NCBI GenBank assembly: GCA_019916065.1
Contig: CM034240.1
Location: 40,326,561 to 40,390,560, forward strand
Length of the DNA stretch: 64,000 nucleotides
Source of the DNA: Vitellaria paradoxa
Lineage: Eukaryota; Streptophyta; Magnoliopsida; Ericales; Sapotaceae
Reading direction: 5' to 3'
How positions within the stretch are numbered: the first letter of the stretch is position 1; each line of letters begins with the position of its first letter. A program made the position numbers and the translations under genes. The notes below the pieces were generated by a model. It made no database searches. It was given only the letters and a program-made list of their open reading frames with translations, and was not told the origin of the DNA. This document shows positions 1 through 11,217 of the stretch, piece by piece.

Positions 1-577
1 ATTAAAGCCTTGTAATGTTATCTTTTCTTGACGTAGTAAATTCGGAAATTTTGTTGAAATATATAGCACGATCTGATTCTGGAAGGATTAAGGAAGTTCA
101 GAATTAACAACCAAAAGAATCAACTTCTGCCCTAAATAAGTCCATATACACGAGTAGCGTCCAGGTGTCTTTCTTCCAAAGATGATATAAGCAGAGAATG
201 ATTTTAGAAGGTTTTTTTACAGTAAGTCTGTCCACCACTGATTTGTACTTGCAAATGTCAACCAGAACAAGTGGTTGACATTTGCAAACCCCACTACTGT
301 CTCTCTGATATATAAGCAGTACAATGACGGACCCAGAATTTAATTCTGGGAGGATGAAATTGAAAAATTATGAATAAGGCGGCTATTAAGAATTTTGAGA
401 AAAAAATTGAGGGGTAATCCTGAAATGGTATTCACTCTTTTTGCTAAAATTACACTAATAAATATCTAAGAGTTCAAAATTGGGAGGCAATCGTCCCTAG
501 ATCTGTTATTGGAAGTATGCAAGTTCTAGATCTTAGGATTGAACAGTCACACGCCGTCTCAAGCATAACACACACAA
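1..577. other. Intergenic, no gene seen
   Basis: No convincing reading frame. Positions about 327-500 hold a degenerate repeat beginning ACGGACCCAGAATTT and rich in GGGAGG near both ends. Its first bases resemble short stretches at 14815 and, more loosely, in intron 5 of the ferric reductase gene (7148) and at 17215, so it is probably an old transposon remnant. Nothing else is supported. Confidence 0.4.
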
Positions 578-593
578 AGAATTAACGTGATTA

Positions 594-859
594 CGTCTTG
601 AAAGGGGTAGTCGAGTTGGTTCGGATGACGGGCTGAAAGGTCGGGGACCAATAGGTTCCGAGTTTAACTTCTCTTGGGGACAGTCTTCCCTCTAATTGTA
701 GAGGGCCATCTAACAGCCTTCTCTCGGTTAAGCCGGTCAGCCAAGGCTTGCCTAAACTGATTTATCTCCTCGTGGTTCTTTGCCGGCTAGAGCCACAGGA
801 CGGGCTTCACCCAGTGCACATCTATGGATAGTGGCTGTGAGTTTCTCCCCGACCCCAGA
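594..859 (+). mobile_element. tRNA-derived SINE, copy 1, with target duplications
   Basis: A 266-bp element. Its head (604-690) carries Pol III-like boxes: an A box around TAGTCGAGTTGG and a B box around GGTTCCGAGTTTAAC. It is flanked by a 16-bp direct repeat, AGAATTAACGTGATTA at 578-593 and AGAATTAACATGATTA at 860-875, with one mismatch, as expected for target-primed insertion. A second copy of almost the same length (265 bp) lies in reverse orientation at 46550-46814 and aligns along its whole length. The family is not identified; it is longer than the classic Au SINE. Confidence 0.8.
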
Positions 860-875
860 AGAATTAACATGATTA

Positions 876-3800
876 GACATCTAATTGCCTACATCCACCA
901 ATGCAAGAGAATAAATTTCACTATAACTATGAAAGAATACATACCCGATTCCCATCCTTCTACAAACCTTCACCCATGAGAACAAGAAAAACCTTTCTAT
1001 AAGACAAACCTAGAGAAAATCTTTTGCCAAAGCCAATTCTAGATTAAGTATATTCACTGTCATATTTCCGTGGTCCTATAGAAAGCATTCCCTCCCTGTA
1101 AAGCAGGTAGTGCCGGGTGGGGTAGCATAACAGATGAGTGCTTGCAGTATTGTCGGTAAATACAGATGACTCTCCTCCATATATTGCTTCGCTGTATCTC
1201 ACACAGTGTAATAATTTGAATTTGTGGGGTCTCAACAATGTGATGCTTATCTGAAATCACTTGTACTTTATTTGTGTGAGTTCAGTACTAAACTATGCTT
1301 CACGATACTGTAATAATCTCGGAGGAATTGGATGCAATTTTGTCCAAGTTTTGGAAAAAAAAAAAATAATAATCTATATATGAGAAGAAATTTAAAATCC
1401 TCATACATTGTTTCAAGTCACCGAGTAGTAAGGACTCGTTTGAATCCATTACCCAAAATTTATTCCTTCTTTTCCCGTAAATCCTCGAGGTGATGGCACA
1501 ATCAATCCGGACCAGTTTCGATTAATCAAACAGCCAAAGTGTAATTGAGGTGCTAAGTATAGTCCTGTTGGGTTTCACATTGGTTGTGGAAGAAAATCCA
1601 AGACCTAATATATGAAGGGGGAAGATTGTTGGGTTATTACATTGATTGTGGCAGGGGTTAGTGATCAATATATAAATACGAGGAAAATTCTCACTCTATA
1701 AGTTAATTTTTTGGAATAAGAGGGACCTAAAACCACCCAACAAAGTCATATTATGATGAATGTCCGTATTACAATTTCATATAGAGTAAGACTTTTTTTT
1801 TTTTTTTAAATGTGTATTTTAGTTGGTTGCAGAGTACTAGCTCTACTTAGTTTCAAATATATGTATATCTGTGATTTCCTAATTGTATGAATATCAGGAT
1901 TTCTAAAATATATTTATTTAGTTTTGTTAGTTAAGAACTCGTAGAAATTATGAAGCTGGCTTTAGACTAGGTTTTACATGGGATTTTTATTATAGAAAGG
2001 TTTTTTTTATAGAATTATTCTCATAGAAAAAAGCTTGTAAGGAGAACAAAGTCGGTTTGTATACTTTTATAATTAAAATAGATTTTATTCTGTCTCTCCT
2101 TTAAATACAGGCAAGGTGGTGCCAAACCATAATAAATTTTTTATGTTTGAGTTTTTTCTTGTATTTTGCGCATTGTGATTTAATTACATGTGAATGTTCG
2201 ATCTCAATAATTCATGATTCAAATCCTACAATTTGAGTACGATACACTGCATAATTAATTCAAATATTACCTTTGAATCAAATGGGGAGATAATTAATGT
2301 GGTAAATTGAGAGAAAACTTATGATTAAATTGTCTTGAAGACGACGAATGTGATAGGAAGAAGTGTCATTTAGAATTGTTGTCGACTTAATATTTAAGTT
2401 TCGACATAATAAATCTTGCACTGTTTTTTCGCACTTAGATGCACATCGTGCCATTTTCAAATTTAAAAAAATTGCCATGCGAATCTTTATTTAATAGCTG
2501 TAGTTGAGTCTATTCATCTCCTTTCTATTCTTATTCTTCATTATTATTTTTCCCCTGTGAATCCTCCAAGTGATTTAACTTGTTAATCAGATGTGAAATC
2601 CTTGTTCAAGCCAATTCATCAAATTCCTTCGGCTGTTTGGATAAGATAAGTTCGTCCCAGCGAGTGATCTACAGGAAAATTGTCCTTGTGCTGAAGCTGA
2701 ATCAGTTGTGTTGATTTTTGGTTCGATGGCTGTCAATTTTCTAGTTCACAAACTCATTAGCAGATAAGAAAAATGCAAGAAAAATGCCTTTGTGGTTAGA
2801 ATTGGGGGATAAGAGATTATGCAGGATTTGTTTCCCACTTATTGTGGATATATGTATATATAGTACCAAATTTGTTAGTGCTCTATATAATTATTTTCCC
2901 TTGAAGCCATGATTTCTGCTGGGCTCCTTGCAACCTACACTCTCCACTTTTGGTTAAAATGCTTAATGACTTGGAAGTGATGAGCAATAAACATACAACT
3001 CAACTCAATTTGGACAAAAAATATATATATTTTTTCATTTTTCCTATAATGTGACTTGGGATCAATAAATATACTGATTTTTGTATATCTAATGGGCTTT
3101 TGTCTAACCATACTAGCAAGGTGTGACATAATATAAATCACACATTAAAACTCGAGTAAGCAAATAGAAGACCAGCCTACAACAAAAATGAAGCGGTCCC
3201 TTCGTAGTTAATCCTCCATAATATTAAATAAATTATTTTTATTTTTGATAAATTTGTTTAGGTTATATTATTCCAGAAAAATGTTTACAATCGAATAAAT
3301 AAATTTAAGACGAATAGATCACATCAATTTGAAAAATAGAAAAATTTGTATAAGTTATATGTTTTATCATCACTTTATGAAAAATGTCGAGTGTGAGATC
3401 AAATCCATATTTGAATTGAAATTGAGATACTGTTGCAAGTTTTTCCTTCTAAATTAAATAGATTCATATTTGGAAAAGATTGACATTCATCCTTTTTCCC
3501 AATTTAAATTTGGGTGTCGCTTAATCAATAAAAAAGTTTGAAATTTACTATTCTATCTTATTAATATAACTAGCCTGATTCTTCCCTAACGAAAGTAGAA
3601 GAAAAGAATCATTGATACTCATTTGATACTAAACATCAGGTATGTAGATTTTCTTAAAAAAAAAATAAAAAATTAGTTGTTTTTCTCAAACGTTAATGTA
3701 ACTTTTGAGTTGGGGATTTTTCAAGGGAAACGAAGGGGGATGGATATTCAAAATCATTTTTTATATTTGGTTTAAATTTGGTATAGCGTATAAAATTAGA

Positions 3801-4981
3801 AAAATTAAAATTAATTAAAAAATAATAATAAATGCACTCTTTCGTTAATTTCTTTCACTTTACATTAATTATTTTTTTTATTAAAATTATTGTGAAGTAA
3901 GAGAAACGTAAACATCTTTACCCTTAATTAAATTAGAAAACACGAAAGCTTCTCTCTCTTTCTTTCGCCCTCTCTCACGCACGCACGTACGCACAGACAG
4001 AGCTGAGACCAGTAAAAGTATTTGACTTGATAGATAATTTTACTGCTGCAACCAAATAAGTCCCTTGTAATCCAGTTTCTTCAACAGGATCTGATTCATT
4101 CCCAGTGACTGCTTACTTTTCAAGACCTAGAATATCGACTAGATTCTCCCACATGAACGTCTTTTTTTTTTTTTTTGGTAGTTGCTAGTTAAAAAATTAG
4201 ATTTTTGGAGTTAGTTTTTTTTTTTTATTTTTTTTATCATTTTACAAATTAATCCTTCACAGTTTGAGAAAAAGTCCAATGATTAGAACCTAAAATAAAG
4301 TAAAGCTAGAAATATATTAACAATTGACAAGTGCTTATTAGAGTGTGGCAATTATAATCTATGTGTATATATATATATATATATATGGTACTCCCAACTT
4401 TCCTGGTCACTAGCGAGACAAAAATACAAGTGAAAAAGATCTTCAGAATAAATTTGAAAGTGGGTTGGACCAGGAATCCACTATTGAAATGAATATGTAA
4501 CCAATTGCTAGAGAAAAAGATGATAGCAATGGATAGCTCAAGCTGACAGCTTTCCAACAATCACTGAATCAGTACAAGTACAACAAATGAGAATTTTTGT
4601 GATGAAAAATGTAAAATTTTATTGCAGGGAATTAGCATCACATATGCAACTCATATGGATATATACGTACGCACAAACGCATATGTATTTACCGATGTGT
4701 TTTCTAACGTCACTTTCCATTATATGAAAATGTAATAGAAAATAACTGAGATGGAGAATACAGAAATCCCATTAGATATTGCTGTCAAAACTGCAGAAAT
4801 CCCCCAGTGTCCTTTTTCCTTTGGTCTCTCTTTCCTTTTTTTTTTTTTTTTAATTTCCCTTAATTTCTGTGAGGAAAGGCCATTGAAATGATTGGCATAT
4901 CAGGAAATCATGTGCACTAATTCAACTTTTTCTGTATATCTTGGTTGTAGTCTATCTTCAATCAAATTACTTGTATGTGTG
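876..4981. other. Intergenic, AT-rich, no gene seen
   Basis: About 4.1 kb without a supportable gene. All reading frames are short and none encodes a recognisable domain. It contains poly(A/T) tracts (1793-1807, 4162-4176, 4837-4851) and a TA microsatellite (about 4367-4386). The last few hundred bases presumably hold the promoter of the ferric reductase gene. Confidence 0.5.
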
Positions 4982-4990
4982 TATATATAA
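4982..4990 (+). promoter_or_regulatory. Probable TATA box of the ferric reductase gene
   Basis: A TATATATAA core lies 55-65 bp upstream of the chosen ATG at 5046. This allows a start site near 5015 and a short leader. The assignment rests on position and sequence only, in a region where TA-rich DNA is common. Confidence 0.4.
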
Positions 4991-5045
4991 ACATATACAC
5001 TTGAGCTCGGAGCTCACTTTGCAGCATCATATCTAGGAGACAGAA

Positions 5046-8000
5046 ATGGCAGTCGCCTCTCTTCTGATGATTCTTAAAGTGCTGATGTTCTTAATATTCG
5101 GTGGCTGGGTTTCACTATGGCTTCTTAAGCCCACAGAATTATGGACAAAGAAATGGAAAGGAGCAGAAGAAAGAGCAACGACTACAGTGTTCAGTTACAA
5201 CGGTACTCATATATATATATATATATATATATATCTGCATGCTGCCAGAATTTCCCTTTTCAGGTATATGTATATATAATTTTCACCAAGGGTTATACTC
5301 TGCAGGACTTGATTTTGCTGTGTATACATTTCCACTTATTGCTGTGGCTATAATTGGATATATTTACCTGGAATTGAAACCAAAGGAACCAAGAAAAAGG
5401 TAAGAATATACTTTATTTATTTATTATTATTATTATTATTTTGTTAGAATCCAATTGTTTCTGGACATTTCACATTACTTTTCTGTTGAATTTGGATGAG
5501 ACAGACAAGCGAGGAGTTCAGCACATTCTCTCTCAAATCCAGTCATTGTCAGCAGCTATGTGGGTATTCTTTCAGCCATTGAGATTCTAGCTGTATTTCT
5601 CTTCATCCTCCTCCTGGTATGGACATTCTATTGCCGAATCTCTAATGATTTCCAGGAGATGACGCCAGTCAAAAACCTGAAACTGAACTTGTGAGTACGA
5701 GTTTTACCATTCCAATTATTCATTGAAGATATTCAATTTCTAGTAAAGTCATTCCAATTATTCATCGAAGATATTCAATTTCTAGTGTTGAGTCACCAAT
5801 TGTTTCAAAATCTTAAATTGTTAAGAAATAGATATAACAATATATATCAAATTATATCAACACTTCTCCTCACATTCAACCTTAATTTGCACATGGATGT
5901 GAAGCAGAGATAAGAAAATCAAATCAAATAAGGTGTACAACAATAAATGAGGGATAATTAGATTTGAACCCAAACCTCCTAGAAGTAGACCTCTGATACC
6001 ATGTTAAATCATTAATTGTCTCAAAAACTAAATAGGCCCAATAATGCATATCAATCTACTTGAGCATGTACCATTCCAATCATTCATTGAAGATACTGGG
6101 GAAGATATTCAATTTTTACCATTCCAATCACTGTGGAGTTTTTTTTTTTTTTTTTTGAAGCTGCAATCGCTGTGGAGATTGAACAGGAAGAATTAACCGT
6201 TTTTTCAGGTGGCAGTACAAGTTTTCGAGGGTGGCAACTAGGTTTGGTCTTCTAGCAGAAGCCTGTCTGGTGCTGCTTCTTCTTCCCATCCTGAGAGGTC
6301 TGGCCATTTTTCGAGCACTTGGAATCCAGTTTGAAGCTTCAGTCAGGTACCATGTCTGGCTTGGGACTTCAATGATATTTTTCGCAACCTTACACGGTGC
6401 AGGCACCTTCTTCGTCTGGGGTGTCAAACACCGCATTAAGAGTCAGGTAATTCTATTCCCTTGTATTCTTTCCCTCCAAAATGATGAATAATTGTTAAAA
6501 ATTATCTCACATCAATCTATCAAAAAGGTCATTCCCTGTAGAAGGGATGGACTTCCTTATTTTAATACCTAGGTCGAGACTCTCTCTTATATGTAGTCAG
6601 GATTCTTTACATGGTATCAGAGTGAACTACAGTGTCTCATGTCTATGCGGCCAGCATGAGAGTTTGAGATTTGTGGGTAATATATATACATATATAATTT
6701 TTTTTTTCTTTTTTTACTTGGCAACAGATGTGGAATTGGCAGAAAACAGGCAGGATTTACCTTGCTGGTGAGATTGCTCTTGTGACAGGGCTAGTCATCT
6801 GGATCACTTCTCTTCCACAGATAAGAAGAAAACAGTTTGAAATTTTCTACTACACACACCATCTGTACATAGTCTTCTTAGTGTTCTTCTTGTTCCATGG
6901 TGGGGATAGGCACTTCTACATGGTTTTCCCCGGGATTTTTCTGTTCAGCATTGATAAGCTACTCCGGATCATTCAGTCTAGACCCGAAACTTGCATTCTC
7001 TCTGCACGAATCTTCCCCTGCAAAGCCATAGAGCTTATTCTGCCCAAAGACCCAAGTAAGTTTTCAAGTTCATCACAAGATTTATGTGAAGGATAATCGA
7101 CCAGTCACAACTGTCCAACCTCCACCGTTGATCTATGTGGGTTCAAGGGCGGACTCCGGATTTTCGTTAAGGGCCCCAGTGCATTTATGAAATTACACAA
7201 AAATTCCTTTGATCAAGAAGTGAGAAAGAGCGTCAGGGCTGGGAGGGTGCAACTATCAGTAGTATTATTCTCATCATAAATATTAATCAAAAGACTAGAA
7301 ATAACTCATGTACCTAAATTTTTGGGTCAATTTCAGGATTGAAGTATACACCAACCAGTGTGATATTCATGAAAGTACCAAGCATATCTAACCTACAGTG
7401 GCACTCATTCAGTATATCTTCTAGCTCTAGTGTTGATGATCACACCATGTCTGTAATAATCAAATGTGAAGGATGGTGGACTAGCTCTCTCCACAACATA
7501 ATACAAACTGTGGGGGAGTCAGATGGTACTAAAATGAAGTGTGTCCCAGTTGCAATTGAAGGTCCTTATGGACCTTCTTCACTGGACTTCCTCAGGTGCA
7601 TAAAAACCTCGAACACAAACTTTTCAGTCAGAAATAGTAAATTTTAATCAAATTTCTGCTTATTGGTTTTTATTTATTTTTGTTAAAATTGTTTGCAGGT
7701 ATGACAGTCTGCTCCTGGTCGCAGGAGGAATAGGGATAACCCCATTTCGGAGCATTTTACAGGAAATTGAGTTTGCCCAAAGTAGTGGTAAAAAGAGGTT
7801 TTCAGCACAAATGCAGCTTATTTATGTTACAAAGAAATCCCAAGATATATGTCTTCTGGACTCAGTTGTGCCATTGCTGATGAACCAGACAGCAGAACAG
7901 TTCCATCTGAAACTAAAAGTGTTTGTGACTCAAGAACAATCCGGCTCAACTGTACAAGAACTACTGACTCAGTTTTCCCAGTTTGAAACAGTAAATTTTG

Positions 8001-8824
8001 ACACACGATGTTCAAATTATTCCACTCATGGACCCGAGAATTTGCTCTGGATGGCTGCCATTGTTGGGTTCTGTTCAATTATGTTTGTCGTTGTTCTTGG
8101 GTGCTTCAACCACGCGTTTCTTCGTCCTCCTAAGGCGGCCTCCAAGGAGAAATATCCCTCTTGGGAAGTTGATCTGTTTCTCATCTGTTCTTTTGCTACA
8201 ACTATCGTGTGTGGTGCAGTGGTGGGTATTATTCTGAGATGGAGAAAGCTGAAGAAGGAGACTCCAACAGGCTCCCAAAAGCACAGCAAAGAAATCAAGC
8301 CAAGTTCCCTGGAAACAAGCCATGCTCTAGAAGAGCATGAGATTCATTATGGAAGAAGGCCTAATTTTCAAGGTAATATTTAAAACCATTTTTTTTCCCT
8401 TTTCCTAACCCATTATATATACAACATTCGAGGATGAACTTAAGCACAATGGTAAAATTGTTCCTTTGCAACCTGAAGATCATGAGTCCAATGCTCGAAA
8501 ATAATCTCCCCAGTTATTGGGGTAAAAATGCATATATTGTCTCTCTCAAACCCGCACAGACAGGAGTCTCGTGCAATTAGCCACCCTTATTGAATTAGGC
8601 ATTCGATGAATTTTATCTTCTCGTGTGTGGTGAATTGTGCAGATGTACTTTCCCAGTTTACAAACCAAACTGGGGGGTCTGATGTTGGGGTGTTGGTGTG
8701 TGGACCTGAAGGAATGAAAGAGTCAGTAGCTTCTCTGTGCCAACTGAGTTCTCAAGGTATCAGAATTGGAGCTCAAAAAAAGAAGCCTTACTTCAATTTC
8801 CATCCTCTTAATTTCACACTCTAG
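5046..8824 (+). CDS. FRO8: Ferric-chelate reductase (ferric reduction oxidase, FRO8-like)
   Basis: Membrane flavocytochrome that passes electrons from NADPH through FAD and two hemes to Fe(III) or Cu(II) chelates. I place eight exons: 5046-5202, 5306-5399, 5505-5690, 6209-6446, 6728-7055, 7337-7595, 7699-8372, 8643-8824. All junctions are GT-AG and keep frame, giving 705 residues, the usual family length. Visible motifs: N-terminal membrane segments; the heme-binding helices of the ferric reductase domain with His194 and His208 (YHVWLG, TLHGAG) and His270/His282 (YYTHHLY, FLFHGG); FAD-site HSFSISS at 357-363; NADPH-site GGIGITPF at 430-437; two further C-terminal membrane helices near residues 530-600; and VLVCGPEGM near 662-670. 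The start (MAVASLLMILK) and the C-terminus (FNFHPLNFTL) resemble FRO8, which in Arabidopsis is predicted to be mitochondrial, more than FRO2. That subtype call is from memory; the family call is firm. Introns hold TE fragments but no exon is broken. Confidence 0.93.
5209..5234 (+). repeat. (AT)n microsatellite in a 103-bp intron
   Basis: An AT dinucleotide run begins six bases after the 5' splice site of intron 1 of the ferric reductase gene. It takes up about a quarter of that short intron (5203-5305). Confidence 0.9.
5700..6135 (+). repeat. Repeated intron segment flanking an inserted TE fragment
   Basis: Intron 3 of the ferric reductase gene contains a roughly 40-bp segment (CATTCCAATTATTCAT ... 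GATATTCAATTTCTAGT) at about 5706-5744 and 5747-5786. Diverged copies follow at 6070-6120. Between them, 5788-6060 begins with GAGTCACCAATTGT and ends with a run of the type CTGATACCATGTTAAATC, which I associate with plant LTR-retroelement remnants. The element family is not established. Confidence 0.5.
6591..6640 (+). mobile_element. Possible LTR-retrotransposon primer-binding-site remnant
   Basis: Intron 4 of the ferric reductase gene contains ACATGGTATCAGAGTGAAC. TGGTATCAGAG matches the primer-binding site complementary to the 3' end of initiator Met-tRNA used by many plant LTR retrotransposons. No LTR pair or polyprotein is visible around it, so at most this is a fragment. Confidence 0.4.
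8435..8600 (+). mobile_element. Degenerate Au-like SINE in intron 7 of FRO
   Basis: The stretch CACAATGGTAAAATTGTTCC, then a TTGCAACCTGAAGATCATG-type segment, a degenerate B box (GAGTCCAATGCTCG) and a tail with CAGGAGTCTCGTGCA follows the order I recall for Au-type plant SINEs. It is clearly diverged. No target duplication was identified. Confidence 0.5.
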
Positions 8825-11217
8825 GGGAGTATCTCACTCTCTGGGGAATTCCTGGAGATAATTATCTGTAAGTGAAAGTAAGTTCATATATATAGTTGGC
8901 TATGAATCTTTAAAATAATAACCCTGCCCTTTGATTTCGCCAAGGTGTGTATATTTATCATTGTAAAGATGTTTTGCATTTGGAATGACAAGAATTATTG
9001 CCTTAGCACACCCAGTTCAGAGCTCAGAAGGGAAAAACACGCGCACCAAATTTGTTCAATTGGGGAAGTCAAGTTTGATTTGGCTAGGACCAAGCAATAG
9101 TCCTTTTTTTCCGTGTTTTTGTCGTCTCAAGCCAACCCAATTTAGATAATTGCTTAAAAACCACTCAGGGTTGGTTTGGAACCACAACAAAACTTAAAAA
9201 ATTTTAAAAAATTTCAAAAATTTTTAAATCCCTCCAATCACATTTTACACTTATCATTTTTACATCACATCAATCTCATCCATTAATTTTTTTTTATTTT
9301 TTTTGAGACTCCAAACGCCCCCTAAATTTGGGCCCCACAACTCTCAACTCTAATCATGATAGACTAACAATATCTTAAATCCCAAATTGTTTAAGACAGA
9401 AAATTTTAAAAAATGTGCATAGACAGTGAGGCATATGGAGTACATTTTGTTAATAGCAAGAATGAGACGAGCGTAAGGTACATACGATAGTAGTGTTGCC
9501 GCATGTTACAAAAACGAACATAACTTTTATTTATAAACTCAAAAAAATGCATCATTATATATTAATAATCATAAAAATTTATAAAGAAATAGACCTCTGC
9601 ACAAAAGATTATGTCAGGTCAAAATTATTCCAAAAATATGGATAGCAAAGGTGAAACTAATTGGATTAATTTAAAAATATTTTTCTGGGTAAATTGATAC
9701 AAATAAAAATTATCATTTATCACTAGATTAGTTTAAGATGAACAACCTTTGACCAGGGAAGGCACTACTTACCACTTTTGAGTTAACCCAATTAACCCCT
9801 GTTATTCAGGAATATGATTAAGCATATATGTTCTTCTTTCCCCAATTTTTTTTTTTTTTATATATTTTATTTTACTTTGGAGAGGGTTGGGTCTGCAGCA
9901 GTGTCGTTATCCTTGAATTGTCAAGCCAATTGATTAATCGAATTTATGAACCATTTATCAACAACAAAACATGGAGCAAGTCAACTGGTTTGAGGATTAG
10001 GAATAAGTTACAGCCAACAAAACACGCAACTATCACCATCATCTAGCCACTACCCAAACGCTGGCTCGTCTTATATGAATCACTTATAGTTTATTAAATC
10101 TTTCATGATGGCGCTCAGAATCTTTTGGTATTAATCCTCCATCTGTTCTAATGTAAAATATTTTTTAAAAAATATATTAGTCCACGTCTTTAATTTTTTT
10201 TTTGAAATATAATTAAAATATTTTACATTAAGAAAATCGGGACCTTAAATTTTGTTTGTTTTAATATTTTCATTTTTAAATTTTTTTTTTAACTTTGATT
10301 TCTAAAAACTTATGCTCATCTAGAAAATTAGTCAGCTTTTCAGTTTCTGAGTTCTGGCTACTTAATTTTTTTGTTGACTTTTTCTAAAATAATTAATTTT
10401 ATCTTCTTACGTTTTAAATAAGGGCAAAAATATTAAATTAATAAAAAGTTCAAAAAAAAAAAAAACAAAGAAAAAAAAACTGACAACCTATTTAATACCA
10501 CATACTCTGCTAGAATTTATCAAACACGTAAAAATTTTTAACATCCTCTAAGTTTTCTTTAATTGTTTACAAGTTTTTATCGAGCATTTAATTTCTCGCA
10601 AAAATGATATATGATAACACTATAATAAAAGTCGTAAAAAGTCAAAATTTTTTTTATTTTACCAAACCAACCTAAGTTAATTCACACAACTAATATTATA
10701 TGTTTTTTAAGTCCGTGCAAACAACTACTACTACTACAATGCACCCTTTCTCACCAAACAATATATATACATATATATATATATATATATGGTGAGAAAT
10801 CATTTCAGGAATTTATGGATGAGTTTGATGGCAATACATAATTAAAAAAAAAAAATGATGAACGGTCATAAAAAATAAAATACATCTAAATCGAAAAACT
10901 TAAAACTCTTTATTCAAGTTAGTCAGAATTTCTAAGACACAGATAAGAATGTTACACAAAATAAAATAGAAAAGCCTTGCTTCTAATCAAAATATTCTAC
11001 ATCATAATGTAAGTAAAAATTATGTACAGACAAGACAAAACTAATATATATATGTATGTGTGTGTATGGATGTATGTCACTGTGATAGAAAATTAAAAAT
11101 AAAATTCAAGAGGCATACCAAAATTTCTCAAGCTCAAGAAAAAGAAGAAAATAAGAGAATGAAGAAAAAGAAAAGAACAGTGGGGAAAAAAAGAACCGCG
11201 CGAAGATGGTGATGGAT
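8825..11217. other. Intergenic between convergent FRO and LecRK genes
   Basis: Contains the 3' ends of two convergently transcribed genes and no other supported gene. Positions about 9170-9320 form a degenerate inverted element with GTTTGGA at the left and CTCCAAACG at the right. A TA-rich microsatellite lies at about 10761-10790. Long A and T runs are frequent. Confidence 0.5.

Noticed and set aside
1044..1260. Two overlapping minus-strand frames of 64-66 codons
   Set aside because: Overlapping frames in different phases with no recognisable protein; likely chance.
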